Positions 16,795 through 26,420 of a DNA stretch of 64,000 bases are shown piece by piece; the stretch's first letter is position 1, and every line of letters begins with the position of its first letter. Under the pieces are notes generated by a model that saw nothing but the letters and a program-made list of their open reading frames with translations, ran no database searches and was not told the origin of the DNA. Location of the stretch: NCBI RefSeq assembly GCF_914484835.1, contig NZ_CAJZAR010000031.1, positions 124,001 through 188,000 on the forward strand. The letters run 5' to 3'. Source of the stretch: Paraburkholderia tropica. Its GTDB lineage: Bacteria; Pseudomonadota; Gammaproteobacteria; Burkholderiales; Burkholderiaceae. A program made the position numbers and the translations under genes.

Positions 16795-17838
16795 ATGACT
16801 ACCTCCTCTTCCTCCCAGAACGCGGCCGGCGCTTCGGCGCTGCCGCGCATCGCGGTGCTCGCCACGGGCGGCACCATCGCCGGTTCCGCGCCCGACGCGG
16901 CCAACACGGCGGGCTATCAGGCCGGCGTGATCGGCGTCGCGCAGCTGCTGGCCGCCGTGCCGGGCCTCGACGCCGTCGCGCAGATCCATGCCGAGGAGGT
17001 CGCGAGCGTCGACAGCAAGGACATGTCCTTCGCGCTCTGGGCCACGCTCGCGCAGCGCGTGAACGCCTTGCTCGCCAGCGACGACATCGACGGCGTGGTG
17101 ATCACGCACGGCACCGACACGCTCGAAGAAACCGCGTATCTGCTGCATCTGACCGTGAAAAGCGCCAAGCCGGTGATTCTCACGGCGGCGATGCGGCCGG
17201 CGTCCGCGCTCTCGGCGGACGGTCCGCTCAATCTGCTCAACGCCGTGACGGTCGCCGCGAGCGGTCAGGCGGGCGGGCAGGGCGTGCTCGTCGCGTTCAA
17301 CAACCGCATGCATTGCGCGCGCGATGTCGCGAAGATCAGCACCTATGCCGTCGATGCGTTCCAGTCGCCCGAGATCGGCGCGCTGGGCTGGGTGCAGGAC
17401 GGTCGTGTGGACTTTCAGCGCCGCGCGCTGCGTCCGCATACGCTCGATACGCCGTTCGCGGTTGTCGACGAAACAGCCGCGCAGTGGCCGCAGGTCGAAA
17501 TCGTCACGAGCTATGCCGGCGTGTCGCGCATCGCCGTGGACGCGCTCGTGAGCGCGGGCGTGCGCGGCATCGTCGTGGCGGGCACGGGCAACGGCTCGAT
17601 TCACGCGACGCTCCAGCAGGCGCTCGCCGACGCGGCGGCGCAAGGCGTGGCCGTGGTGCGCGCGTCGCGCGTGGGCTCGGGGCACGTGATGCACAACGGC
17701 GCGGCGAAGGACGACGCGCTCGGCTTCATTTCGGCGGGCACGCTGAGCCCGTACAAGGCGCGTGTGCTGCTGATGCTCGCGCTCGCGACGGGCAGCACGC
17801 AGAAGGACGCCTTGCAGCGCGTGTTCGATACGTACTGA
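16795..17838 (+). CDS. L-asparaginase
   Basis: A 347-residue bacterial-type asparaginase hydrolysing L-asparagine to aspartate and ammonia. The first catalytic Thr is Thr27 in VLATGGTIAGSA, and the second is Thr107-Asp108 in VVITHGTDTLEETAYLL. AAMRPASALSADGPLNL and VAGTGNGSIH are further family motifs. There is no obvious signal peptide: the N-terminus is a Ser/Ala-rich stretch, so a cytosolic enzyme is likely. A strong terminator follows, so it is monocistronic. Confidence 0.94.
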   Translation: MTTSSSSQNAAGASALPRIAVLATGGTIAGSAPDAANTAGYQAGVIGVAQLLAAVPGLDAVAQIHAEEVASVDSKDMSFALWATLAQRVNALLASDDIDGVVITHGTDTLEETAYLLHLTVKSAKPVILTAAMRPASALSADGPLNLLNAVTVAASGQAGGQGVLVAFNNRMHCARDVAKISTYAVDAFQSPEIGALGWVQDGRVDFQRRALRPHTLDTPFAVVDETAAQWPQVEIVTSYAGVSRIAVDALVSAGVRGIVVAGTGNGSIHATLQQALADAAAQGVAVVRASRVGSGHVMHNGAAKDDALGFISAGTLSPYKARVLLMLALATGSTQKDALQRVFDTY

Positions 17839-17880
17839 TCACAGCGGATGGCGGCGCTGCGCTGACTCGCGCACCATGAA

Positions 17881-17921
17881 AAACGGGCCTTGCGGATCGC
17901 TCCGCAAGGCCCGTTTCTTTT
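17881..17921 (+). terminator. Strong, probably bidirectional terminator
   Basis: A 16-bp perfect stem, AAACGGGCCTTGCGGA/TCCGCAAGGCCCGTTT, with a TCGC loop is followed by CTTTTC on the plus strand. On the minus strand it is followed by TTTC. It separates the convergent asparaginase and LysM genes. Confidence 0.92.
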
Positions 17922-17934
17922 CCGGCCGCGTGGC

Positions 17935-18435
17935 TTATTGCAGCGGCGGAATCACGAGCACCTGGCCCGGATAGATCTTGTCCGGGCTCTTGAGCATCGG
18001 CGTGTTCGCCTGGAAGATGACGTCGTTCTTCGCGCCGCTGCCGTAGTACTTTTCGGCGATCTTCCAGAGGTTGTCGCCCGAGACCACCGTGTGGTGCTGC
18101 GCTTCGGGCGCGGGATTCGTGACGGTCAACTGGTCGTCGACCTTGTCGACGTTCTGCACGTTGCCCGCGGCCACGAGAATCTTTTCCTTGGTGGGCTGAT
18201 CGGCGGCGTTGCCCGTGACGGTCACGGTGTGCGAGACGCCGTCGTAGGTCACGCCGAGATTGTCGGCGTCGAGGCCCTGCGAGCGGATATAGGCCGCGAT
18301 CGCGTCGCCGGCCTTCTGGTTCAGGTCCGCGAGATTCGCTGCCGGAGCGGCGGCGGGTTCGGCGGCTTGCGCCGGTGCGGAGGCCGAGCCGAACAGTTTT
18401 TCGCCGGCTTCCTTGATGAAATTGATAATGCCCAT
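17935..18435 (-). CDS. kbp: BON-LysM protein, Kbp (YgaU)-like
   Basis: A 166-residue protein starting MGIINFIKEAGEKLFG, as in E. coli Kbp/YgaU, a cytosolic potassium-binding protein. An Ala/Pro linker (residues ~18-35) precedes a BON domain (residues ~38-105, GVSHTVTVTGNAADQPTKEKILVAAGNVQNVDKVDDQL) and a C-terminal LysM domain (residues ~113-163, HHTVVSGDNLWKIAEKYYGSGAKNDVIFQAN). There is no signal peptide. The terminator at 17881-17921 closes the unit. Confidence 0.9.
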   Translation of the reverse strand: MGIINFIKEAGEKLFGSASAPAQAAEPAAAPAANLADLNQKAGDAIAAYIRSQGLDADNLGVTYDGVSHTVTVTGNAADQPTKEKILVAAGNVQNVDKVDDQLTVTNPAPEAQHHTVVSGDNLWKIAEKYYGSGAKNDVIFQANTPMLKSPDKIYPGQVLVIPPLQ

Positions 18436-19040
18436 CGATCAGACTCCTCACGTGCTGGGGGTTGATTGAGTGACCACGCAGCCAGTTGCGCGTTGACCTG
18501 CGCGTTCACCTTGCGCTGCCGGCGTGACACACGAATGAAAGCACGATTCTAGAAACGCGGATGCGAAAGCGTCCAGCGCGAGGAGGTAAAAGATTGTGAA
18601 ACGCGGCGCGGGCGTTGCGCGCGCGCAGGGGCAAGGGCCGCGTGCAAGGGCAGGGCGCGGCCATCCGACAGGCGGACACCCGGTGACGACGTCTGACCGA
18701 CCAAGGCTTCCCCGTCGTCGCCGAGTGCCGCTTTCGGACCCCACTGGCCGCCCTCAGCCCAGAGCGGCCCCGATTTGCCCCGCAGCGGTTGCCGCCGCCA
18801 CGAAGCGCCCCACCGATGGCTGTCGCGTGCGATGTTGTTGCGTTGACGTTGTCGCGTCGTTATCGCGTCTTTCGCGCCAGCCTGAATGCGTATGCGTGGT
18901 TCTGCAGGTGTTTCTTATCGTTCTTGCTCGTTCTTTTTTGTTCGACGGGCGATGCGCACGTCTGCTCCGCACGCATCGCCTGCCGGTTCACGTCGACTTC
19001 ATCGTTCCCCTGTTGCGGAACCTGTGCCGTCAGGCGTCGC
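18436..19040. other. 605-bp gap with no convincing gene
   Basis: This should hold the promoter of the BON-LysM gene and the 3' end region of the glyoxylate operon. An AGGAGG precedes a GTG at 18596 that opens a 166-codon frame, but its product is Arg/Pro/Cys-rich, has no recognisable domain and runs into the glxR 3' end. A pyrimidine-rich stretch (18901-18950) is the only other structure I see. Confidence 0.5.
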
Positions 19041-19949
19041 TCAGGCCGCCTTCGCCTGCGCTTCCGGTGCCTGCGCGATTTCGAAGTTCGCCATGATTTC
19101 GAGCGCACGGATCATCGCCGAGTGATCCCAGGCCTTGCCGCCGTTTGCCGCACACACGCTGAACAGTTGCTGCGCGCTCGCCGTGTGCGGCAGGGCGATG
19201 CCCAGCTTGCGCGCGCCGTCGATCGCGAGGTTCAGATCCTTCTGGTGCAGCTCGATGCGGAAGCCCGGATTGAACGTGCGCTTCGTCATGCGCTCGCCGT
19301 GCACTTCGAGAATGCGCGACGACGCGAAACCGCCCATCAGCGCCTTGCGCACGCGCTCGGGATCGGCGCCCGAACGCGCGGCGAACAGCAGCGCCTCGGC
19401 CACGGCCTCGATGTTCAGCGCGACGATGATCTGGTTCGCGACCTTGGTCGTCTGGCCCGCGCCGTTGTCGCCGACGAGCGAGATGTTCTTGCCCATGATC
19501 TCGAACAGCGGCTTGGCCTGGTTGAAGGCCTTCTCCGGGCCGCCGACCATGATCGACAGCGTGGCGTCGCGCGCGCCGACTTCGCCGCCCGAGACCGGCG
19601 CGTCGAGATAATCGCAGCCGAGCGCGTTGATCTGCTTCGCGAACTGCTGCGTTTCGAGCGGCGAGATCGAGCTCATGTCGATCACGAGCTTGCCGGCCGA
19701 GAGACCCTTGGCCACGCCGTCGTCGGCGAACAGGACGTTCTGCACGTCGGGCGTGTCCGGCACCATCACGATGATCACGTCCGAAACCTGCGCGACGGCG
19801 GTCGAGTCGGCGACCACGGTCGTCTGCGTGCGCAGATCGTCGGGCACCGGATACTTGCCGTTGACGGCGAGCGTGTGGCCGCCCTTCAGAAGGTTGCGCG
19901 CCATGTGCGCGCCCATGATGCCGAGGCCGATAAAACCAATCTTTGCCAT
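19041..19949 (-). CDS. glxR: Tartronate semialdehyde reductase (2-hydroxy-3-oxopropionate reductase)
   Basis: A 302-residue beta-hydroxyacid dehydrogenase reducing tartronate semialdehyde to D-glycerate. The NAD(P) site is GFIGLGIMG (residues 5-13), the substrate motif is DAPVSGGEVGARDATL and the catalytic Lys is Lys169 (GQTTKVANQ). It is the last gene of gcl-hyi-glxR: gcl condenses two glyoxylates, hyi interconverts hydroxypyruvate and tartronate semialdehyde, and glxR yields glycerate. The gap to hyi is 81 bp. Confidence 0.96.
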   Translation of the reverse strand: MAKIGFIGLGIMGAHMARNLLKGGHTLAVNGKYPVPDDLRTQTTVVADSTAVAQVSDVIIVMVPDTPDVQNVLFADDGVAKGLSAGKLVIDMSSISPLETQQFAKQINALGCDYLDAPVSGGEVGARDATLSIMVGGPEKAFNQAKPLFEIMGKNISLVGDNGAGQTTKVANQIIVALNIEAVAEALLFAARSGADPERVRKALMGGFASSRILEVHGERMTKRTFNPGFRIELHQKDLNLAIDGARKLGIALPHTASAQQLFSVCAANGGKAWDHSAMIRALEIMANFEIAQAPEAQAKAA

Positions 19950-20030
19950 CTGTGTTGTCTCCAGTTGAGTCGAATGCGGTTCGATGTGTCGATGTATGTG
20001 CGGTGCGCGATCAGGCGCAATCGGGCGAAA

Positions 20031-20828
20031 TCAGGCCAGTTCGGCGGCGCGTTGCTGCGCGCTGCGCAGCCAGCCGAGGCCGTCGACGGTGGCCGCTTTC
20101 GGCTTGTATTCGCAGCCGACGTAGCCCTCGTAGCCGAGCGTATCGAGCAGATCGAACAGGAACGGATAGTGGATCTCGCCCGTGCCCGGCTCGTTGCGGC
20201 CCGGGTTGTCGGCGAGCTGGATGTGGGCGATCTTCGCGAACTGCTTCTTGATGGTCGCGGCGAGTTCGCCTTCCATGCGCTGCATGTGATAGATGTCGTA
20301 CTGCAGGAACAGATTGTCCGAGCCGACTTGCTCGATCACGTCCAGACCTTCGGCCGAGCGGTTCAGCGCGAAGCCCGGAATGTCGTAGCTGTTGCACGGC
20401 TCGACCAGCAGACGAATGCCTTCGCGCTTGAGTTCGCCCGCTGCGTAGCGCAGGTTCTCGACGATGGTCGCGAGCGCGGTGTCGCGGTCGATGCCCGCCG
20501 TCGGAATACCGACGAGGCAGTTCAGCTGCGGCACGCGCAGCGCCTTGGCGTATTCGATCGCGCGTCCTACGCCTTCCTTGAATTCGCCCTTGCGATCGGG
20601 CAGGCAGGCGATGCCGCGCTCGCCGGCTTCCCAGTTGCCGGCCGGCAGGTTGTGCAGCACGAGCTTGAGATCGTGCTCGTTCAGGCGCTCGACCAGTTCG
20701 GCGGCCTTGTACGGATACGGAAACAGGAATTCCACGGCGTCGAAGCCCGCCTCGGCGGCCGCGGCAAAGCGGTCGAGAAACGGCACTTCGTTGAACAGCA
20801 TGGTGAGGTTCGCGGCGAATTTCGGCAT
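20031..20828 (-). CDS. hyi: Hydroxypyruvate isomerase
   Basis: A 265-residue TIM-barrel isomerase (AP-endonuclease-2-like fold). The catalytic Glu143 lies in RLLVEPCNSYDIPGF, and a second active-site Glu lies in YVGCEYKPKA. The N-terminus MPKFAANLTMLFNEVPFLDRF is typical of Hyi. It converts hydroxypyruvate and tartronate semialdehyde. It sits between gcl and glxR on the minus strand and is surely co-transcribed with them. Confidence 0.96.
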   Translation of the reverse strand: MPKFAANLTMLFNEVPFLDRFAAAAEAGFDAVEFLFPYPYKAAELVERLNEHDLKLVLHNLPAGNWEAGERGIACLPDRKGEFKEGVGRAIEYAKALRVPQLNCLVGIPTAGIDRDTALATIVENLRYAAGELKREGIRLLVEPCNSYDIPGFALNRSAEGLDVIEQVGSDNLFLQYDIYHMQRMEGELAATIKKQFAKIAHIQLADNPGRNEPGTGEIHYPFLFDLLDTLGYEGYVGCEYKPKAATVDGLGWLRSAQQRAAELA

Positions 20829-20942
20829 GTGTGTCTCGCGGGTCGGTCAGGGTGGGAGCGTCCGCTTTTCGCGCATCAGGGCTGAGCGCGAAAAGCGGGT
20901 GGAAGCACTACGGAAGCACAGCGAAAGTCAAACGTCCATTCA

Positions 20943-22718
<1,776 letters not shown>

Positions 22719-22826
22719 GAAATGTCTCCTCAATGTTGCGATGACCTGAACAGGCCGATGAATACTGCGCTTGAGGATCACTGTAGGCTCGCAGGAAAGG
22801 TTTGATAAGATCAGTCCGGGTCGCTT

Positions 22827-22850
22827 ATTCCGATACAAAAAGTATGGAAT
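22827..22850. promoter_or_regulatory. LysR-type binding site between gcl and its divergent regulator
   Basis: The sequence contains ATAC-AAAAA-GTAT (22833-22845), a T-N11-A LTTR box, flanked by ATTCC and GGAAT as an extended inverted repeat. It lies 47 bp before the LysR start and 109 bp before the gcl start. Confidence 0.55.
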
Positions 22851-22896
22851 GAATCGGGAGTGGACCGGCGGCGCAGGCACAACGAGGAGACAGGCG

Positions 22897-23808
22897 ATGG
22901 ACCGCTTCAAGCAGATCGAGACTTTCGTGCGCGTCGCGGAGGCGGGCAGCCTCGCGGCGGCGGCGCTGGAGGAGGGCGTGTCGCCCGTGATTCTCGGACG
23001 CCGGATCGACGCGCTGGAAAAGCGCCTCGGCGTGAAGCTCATGTACCGCTCGACGCGGCGGCTCGTGGTCAGCGAGGAGGGCGCCGCGTTTCTGGAGCGC
23101 TGCCGCGGGCTGCTGGCGGAATGGGAGCAGGCGGAGAACGAGTTGTCGGCGGGGCGGCGCGTGGTCAACGGGCATCTGATCGTCTCGGCGCCCGCCGCGT
23201 TCGGGCGCAAGCACGTCGCGCCGCTCGCGCCCGCATTTCTCGCCGACAAGCCGGAGCTGCAGGTCTCGTTCAACCTGACCGACCGCGTGGTCGATCTGGT
23301 GCGCGAGGGTTACGACCTGTCGATTCGCATCGGCGGCTCGGTCGATCCGAATTTCGTCGCCGTGAAGCTGGCCTCGAACCGGCGCGTGGTGTGCGGCACG
23401 CCCGAGTATTTCCGCAAGCACGGCCGGCCGAAGGCGCTCGAAGATCTGCCGGGCCACAATTGCCTCGCGTTCAACCTGCAAGGCGGGCAAAACCGCGGCT
23501 GGTATTTCCGCCGCAACGGCAAGCTCGCGACCGTGCGTGTGGGCGGCAATCTCGACTGCAACGACGGCGAGCTGCTGCACCGCTGGGTCACGGAAGGCCT
23601 GGGGCTCGGCTGGCGCTCCACGTGGGAGATCGACGCCCAGCTCGCGCGCGGCGAACTGGAGACCGTGCTCGACGACTACGCGCTGCCCGATTACGACATC
23701 CTCGCCGTGTATCCGCAGCAGCGCTATGTGCCGGCCAAGGTGCGCTATTTCATCGATTATCTGAAGGCGGTGTATTCGCGGCCCGGTTACTGGACCGAGG
23801 ACTTTTAA
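22897..23808 (+). CDS. LysR regulator, probably of the glyoxylate operon
   Basis: A 303-residue LysR regulator of the CrgA/PtxR-like subgroup. The N-terminal winged HTH (residues 1-60) reads [70 protein letters not shown] and [18 protein letters not shown] mark the effector domain. It is divergent from gcl across 178 bp containing an LTTR box, so it most likely controls gcl-hyi-glxR; the inducer is unknown. The start at 22897 has GAGGAG upstream. A terminator overlaps the stop codon. Confidence 0.9.
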   Translation: MDRFKQIETFVRVAEAGSLAAAALEEGVSPVILGRRIDALEKRLGVKLMYRSTRRLVVSEEGAAFLERCRGLLAEWEQAENELSAGRRVVNGHLIVSAPAAFGRKHVAPLAPAFLADKPELQVSFNLTDRVVDLVREGYDLSIRIGGSVDPNFVAVKLASNRRVVCGTPEYFRKHGRPKALEDLPGHNCLAFNLQGGQNRGWYFRRNGKLATVRVGGNLDCNDGELLHRWVTEGLGLGWRSTWEIDAQLARGELETVLDDYALPDYDILAVYPQQRYVPAKVRYFIDYLKAVYSRPGYWTEDF

Positions 23809-23836
23809 GCGGCCGCATCGCACCGGCCGCTTTTTC
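23807..23836 (+). terminator. Terminator of the LysR gene
   Basis: The stem AAGCGGCC/GGCCGCTT with a 10-nt loop is followed by TTTTTC. It begins within the stop codon and separates the convergent genes. Confidence 0.82.
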
Positions 23837-24227
23837 AGCCCACCACGATCACGCCGTTCATCGTCTCGTGGCCCGAGCCGCAGAAGATGTCGCAGAGAAA
23901 CTGCACGGTGCCCGCATCGCCCGCCGTGGCCGCGAGCTTGACGACGCTGCCGGGCGGCACGTCGGCGCGCACGCCGTACTGCGGAATCGAGAAGCCCATC
24001 GTCGTGTCCTGCGACGTGATCTCGAACACCACGCTCTCGTGCGGCGCGAGCGCGATGTGATCGGGCGTGAACACGAAGCGGCGCGCGTGAACCTGGATGA
24101 CGCGCGGCGCGGCCTGCGCGTCCACACGCAGCAGTGCCGTGGCGCCCACAGTCGCGGCGGCGAGCGCGAGCCAGCGGCGGCGCGCAAGGCGCGGCTCGCG
24201 CGCGCGCAAACGATGAAGTTTCAGCAT
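23835..24227 (-). CDS. Exported cupredoxin-domain protein with a CuA-like motif
   Basis: A 130-residue protein. The N-terminus (residues 1-40, ARRRWLALAAATVGATALL...AQA) is a signal peptide with a twin-Arg flavour. The mature ~90 residues form one cupredoxin domain ending LCDIFCGSGHETMNG: Cys112, Cys116, His120 and Met123 match the CuA ligand set of cytochrome oxidase subunit II (C-x3-C-x3-H-x2-M). The usual upstream His ligand (as in DVxHGF) is replaced by Met77 in SQDTTMGFSIP. There are no membrane helices, so it is not a normal CoxB. It lies 64 bp downstream of the metallophosphoesterase gene on the same strand and may be co-transcribed with it. Confidence 0.85.
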   Translation of the reverse strand: MLKLHRLRAREPRLARRRWLALAAATVGATALLRVDAQAAPRVIQVHARRFVFTPDHIALAPHESVVFEITSQDTTMGFSIPQYGVRADVPPGSVVKLAATAGDAGTVQFLCDIFCGSGHETMNGVIVVG

Positions 24228-24252
24228 GGTGGTCTCCTGGTTTCGTTCGCTT

Positions 24253-24282
24253 TCGTGCGATGTCGTGCGATGTCGTGCGATG
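24253..24282. repeat. 10-bp tandem repeat, three copies
   Basis: TCGTGCGATG is repeated three times without interruption in the gap between the phosphoesterase stop and the cupredoxin start. Confidence 0.9.
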
Positions 24283-24291
24283 TCGGGACGT

Positions 24292-25200
24292 TCAGCCGAT
24301 CTCGCGGATCGGCACCTCGGTGAGCGCAAAGGCGCCCGGCGCGCCATTCACGTCGACGCTGCGCCAGCCGAGCCCCTTGTACGGCGCGGCCGCGTCCCAC
24401 GGCACCGGCAGACGCTTGGGCTGCGACATCGGCGCGGGCAGCGCGAACATCAGCGAGCGCGCGGCGTGATGCGAGACCGAGCCCGTCATCGTGTGGTTCT
24501 CCTGATGAATGTGGCCATAGAACACCGTGACATTCGCGTGCTTCTGCAGCAGCGCGATGGCCTGCGCGCCGTCGCGCGTGGCCCAGTCCCATTGCGGCGC
24601 GAGATCGAACAGCGGCCGATGCGTGAAGACGACGATGCGCGCGTCCTCGCGCTGGCGGCCGAGATCGTCGGCGAGCCAGGCGAGTTGCGCGTCGCCGATG
24701 CGGCCCGCCGGGTCCGAGACGTTGTCGAGCACGATGAAATGCACGCCGCGATGGTCGAAGGTGTAGTGCGTCGCGCCGAAGATCTCGCGAAACGCCTCGC
24801 CGTTGTCGAGACTCGCATCGTGCTCGCCGGGCATCAGATAGAGCGGCTTCACGCGCAGGCCAGCGACGATCTGCTGGAACTCGCGCATGCGCGCGCGGCG
24901 CACGGCGGGGTCGTCGGTGGTGTGCGTGAGGTCGCCCGTGAAGACGACGAAATCGGGCGTGGCGGGCAGCGCGTTGACGGCGGCGATGGCCTTGGGCAGC
25001 GTGCCTTTCGCGTCCGGGTTGATGGCCGGGCCTTCGAAGCCCCAATGGGCGTCGGAGAGCTGGACGAAGAAGAAGTCGGCGTGGCCGGCCGCCTGGCCCG
25101 CGGCCCAGCCGGGCAGGGCCGAGGCGAACACGGCGCCGCCGCCGAGCGCGGCCAGCTTCAGGAAATGACGCCGCGAGAGCGGCGCGGGGGTGGTCGGCAT
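24292..25200 (-). CDS. Tat-exported calcineurin-like metallophosphoesterase
   Basis: A 302-residue protein with a clear twin-arginine signal (SRRHFLKLAALGGGAVFASALPGWAAG, residues 9-33). Dinuclear metal motifs follow in order: D-x-H (Asp50, His52 in LSDAHWG), GD (Asp90 in FTGDLTH), GEHD at residues 125-128, His194 (FTHRPLF) and GHIH (residues 229-232). The third motif is normally GNHD; here the metal-ligand Asn is Glu126, which may change metal or substrate preference. Substrate unknown. It is probably expressed with the downstream cupredoxin and is divergent from the ECF sigma gene. Confidence 0.9.
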   Translation of the reverse strand: MPTTPAPLSRRHFLKLAALGGGAVFASALPGWAAGQAAGHADFFFVQLSDAHWGFEGPAINPDAKGTLPKAIAAVNALPATPDFVVFTGDLTHTTDDPAVRRARMREFQQIVAGLRVKPLYLMPGEHDASLDNGEAFREIFGATHYTFDHRGVHFIVLDNVSDPAGRIGDAQLAWLADDLGRQREDARIVVFTHRPLFDLAPQWDWATRDGAQAIALLQKHANVTVFYGHIHQENHTMTGSVSHHAARSLMFALPAPMSQPKRLPVPWDAAAPYKGLGWRSVDVNGAPGAFALTEVPIREIG

Positions 25201-25538
25201 GACGGTCTCCTCGTGGATGGGCGCGCGCGGGGTGGTCGGGCTGCAGGGCAATTGCGTTTGCGCGTGACTGTCTTACCGGTTTCAGCCCGCTTCCATTCCC
25301 GATTTATTTTTGATTTCGCGGCCGATTCGCGGGAATAAACTGCCTGTGGAGCCGGTAATGCCGATGTGAGGCGGACGTGTCGCGGACGGCGGAATGAACC
25401 TGCGGACACGGTGCAGTCGAGGTGTGGCGGGTTGTGGCGAGCGGTGTTCGAAGCGCACGGCCGATGCATGGCCGACGCATGGCCGACGCACGGCCGCAGT
25501 GCGGGCAAGACGATGAGCGTGGCGCACGAGGGGACGAG
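25201..25538. other. Divergent intergenic region before the ECF sigma gene
   Basis: This 338-bp gap should carry promoters in both directions. It contains an AT-rich patch (25291-25340) and a four-copy 11-bp tandem repeat (25456-25499). I cannot define a promoter with confidence. Confidence 0.45.
25456..25499. repeat. 11-bp tandem repeat, four imperfect copies
   Basis: Units CACGGCCGATG, CATGGCCGACG, CATGGCCGACG and CACGGCCGCAG follow one another, 40 bp upstream of the preferred sigma-factor start. Confidence 0.85.
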
Positions 25539-26420
25539 GTGGGCGAAACCGCGAACGGGCAGCACGACGAGGCGCAGCGCAGCAGCCAGGAAATGGCGGC
25601 GCGCAGCGGGCGTTTTCAGGCGCTCGCGCTGCCGCATCTCGATGCCGCGTACAACCTCGCGCGCTGGCTGTCGCGCAATCCCGGCGACGCCGAGGACATC
25701 GTGCAGGAAGCGTTTCTGCGCGCGTTCCGTTTCTTCGACACGTTTCGCGGCGAGCAGGCGCGCCCCTGGCTGCTCGCGATCGTGCGGCGGGTCTGGTACG
25801 ACGAGTGGCGTCGGCGCGCGGGCGCCGAGGAAGTGGCGCCGTTCGACGAGTTGCGCGACGACACGCCACCCGACGGCTGGGACACCGGCAGCATCGACCC
25901 GGAAACGCTCGCGATCCGCGCCGAGGACACGCGCCGCGTGCAGGACGCGCTGCAGCGTCTGCCGGTCGAGTATCGCGAAGTGCTGGTGCTGCGCGAACTG
26001 GAGGAAATGGGCTATCGCGAGATCGCCACGGTCATCGACGTGCCGGTGGGCACGGTGATGTCGCGTCTCGCGCGCGGCCGCAAACGGCTCGCGGCGATGC
26101 TGGCGGCCCAGCAAGGGCGGGGCGCGTCGGTGGGCGCGCAGTCCGGCGCGCAGTGCGGGCCGAAGTGCGGGCCGAAATCCGCGTCGAAATCCGGGCCACA
26201 GCCCGACGCCGCCGCGCACGACCGCAAGACCGATTTCGGGGGCAGCAGCAAAGCGTCGGGACCATCCGGCCGGGGGCCAGACGGCCGGTTCCGCGAGGAG
26301 CCGGCCGTCGACGGCGGACATCCCGAGCCGTCGACTTCGCCCGTTGCGGGGCCTCTCATGGGCACCCGCGCGGCTTCTACTCATGTCACGCCGACGACGG
26401 AGGCGCCAGATGAACTGTGA
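25539..26420 (+). CDS. ECF-family RNA polymerase sigma factor with a long C-terminal tail
   Basis: A ~293-residue sigma-70-family factor. Region 2 (residues ~29-95) contains HLDAAYNLARWLSRNPGDAEDIVQEAFLRAFRFF, and region 4 (residues ~132-188) contains LPVEYREVLVLRELEEMGYREIATVIDVPVGTVMSRLARGRKRL. A ~105-residue Gly/Ser/Lys/Pro-rich tail with repeated CGPK units follows, which is unusual in ECF factors. The GTG at 25539 has GAGGGG upstream; an ATG at 25593 is the alternative start. The stop overlaps the anti-sigma gene by 11 bp, so the two are translationally coupled. Confidence 0.85.
   Translation: MGETANGQHDEAQRSSQEMAARSGRFQALALPHLDAAYNLARWLSRNPGDAEDIVQEAFLRAFRFFDTFRGEQARPWLLAIVRRVWYDEWRRRAGAEEVAPFDELRDDTPPDGWDTGSIDPETLAIRAEDTRRVQDALQRLPVEYREVLVLRELEEMGYREIATVIDVPVGTVMSRLARGRKRLAAMLAAQQGRGASVGAQSGAQCGPKCGPKSASKSGPQPDAAAHDRKTDFGGSSKASGPSGRGPDGRFREEPAVDGGHPEPSTSPVAGPLMGTRAASTHVTPTTEAPDEL

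Noticed and set aside
18596-19096. 166-codon frame opening at a GTG behind a good AGGAGG
   Set aside because: The product is Arg/Pro/Cys-rich with no domain, its codon use is not that of the organism, and it runs antisense into the 3' end of glxR.
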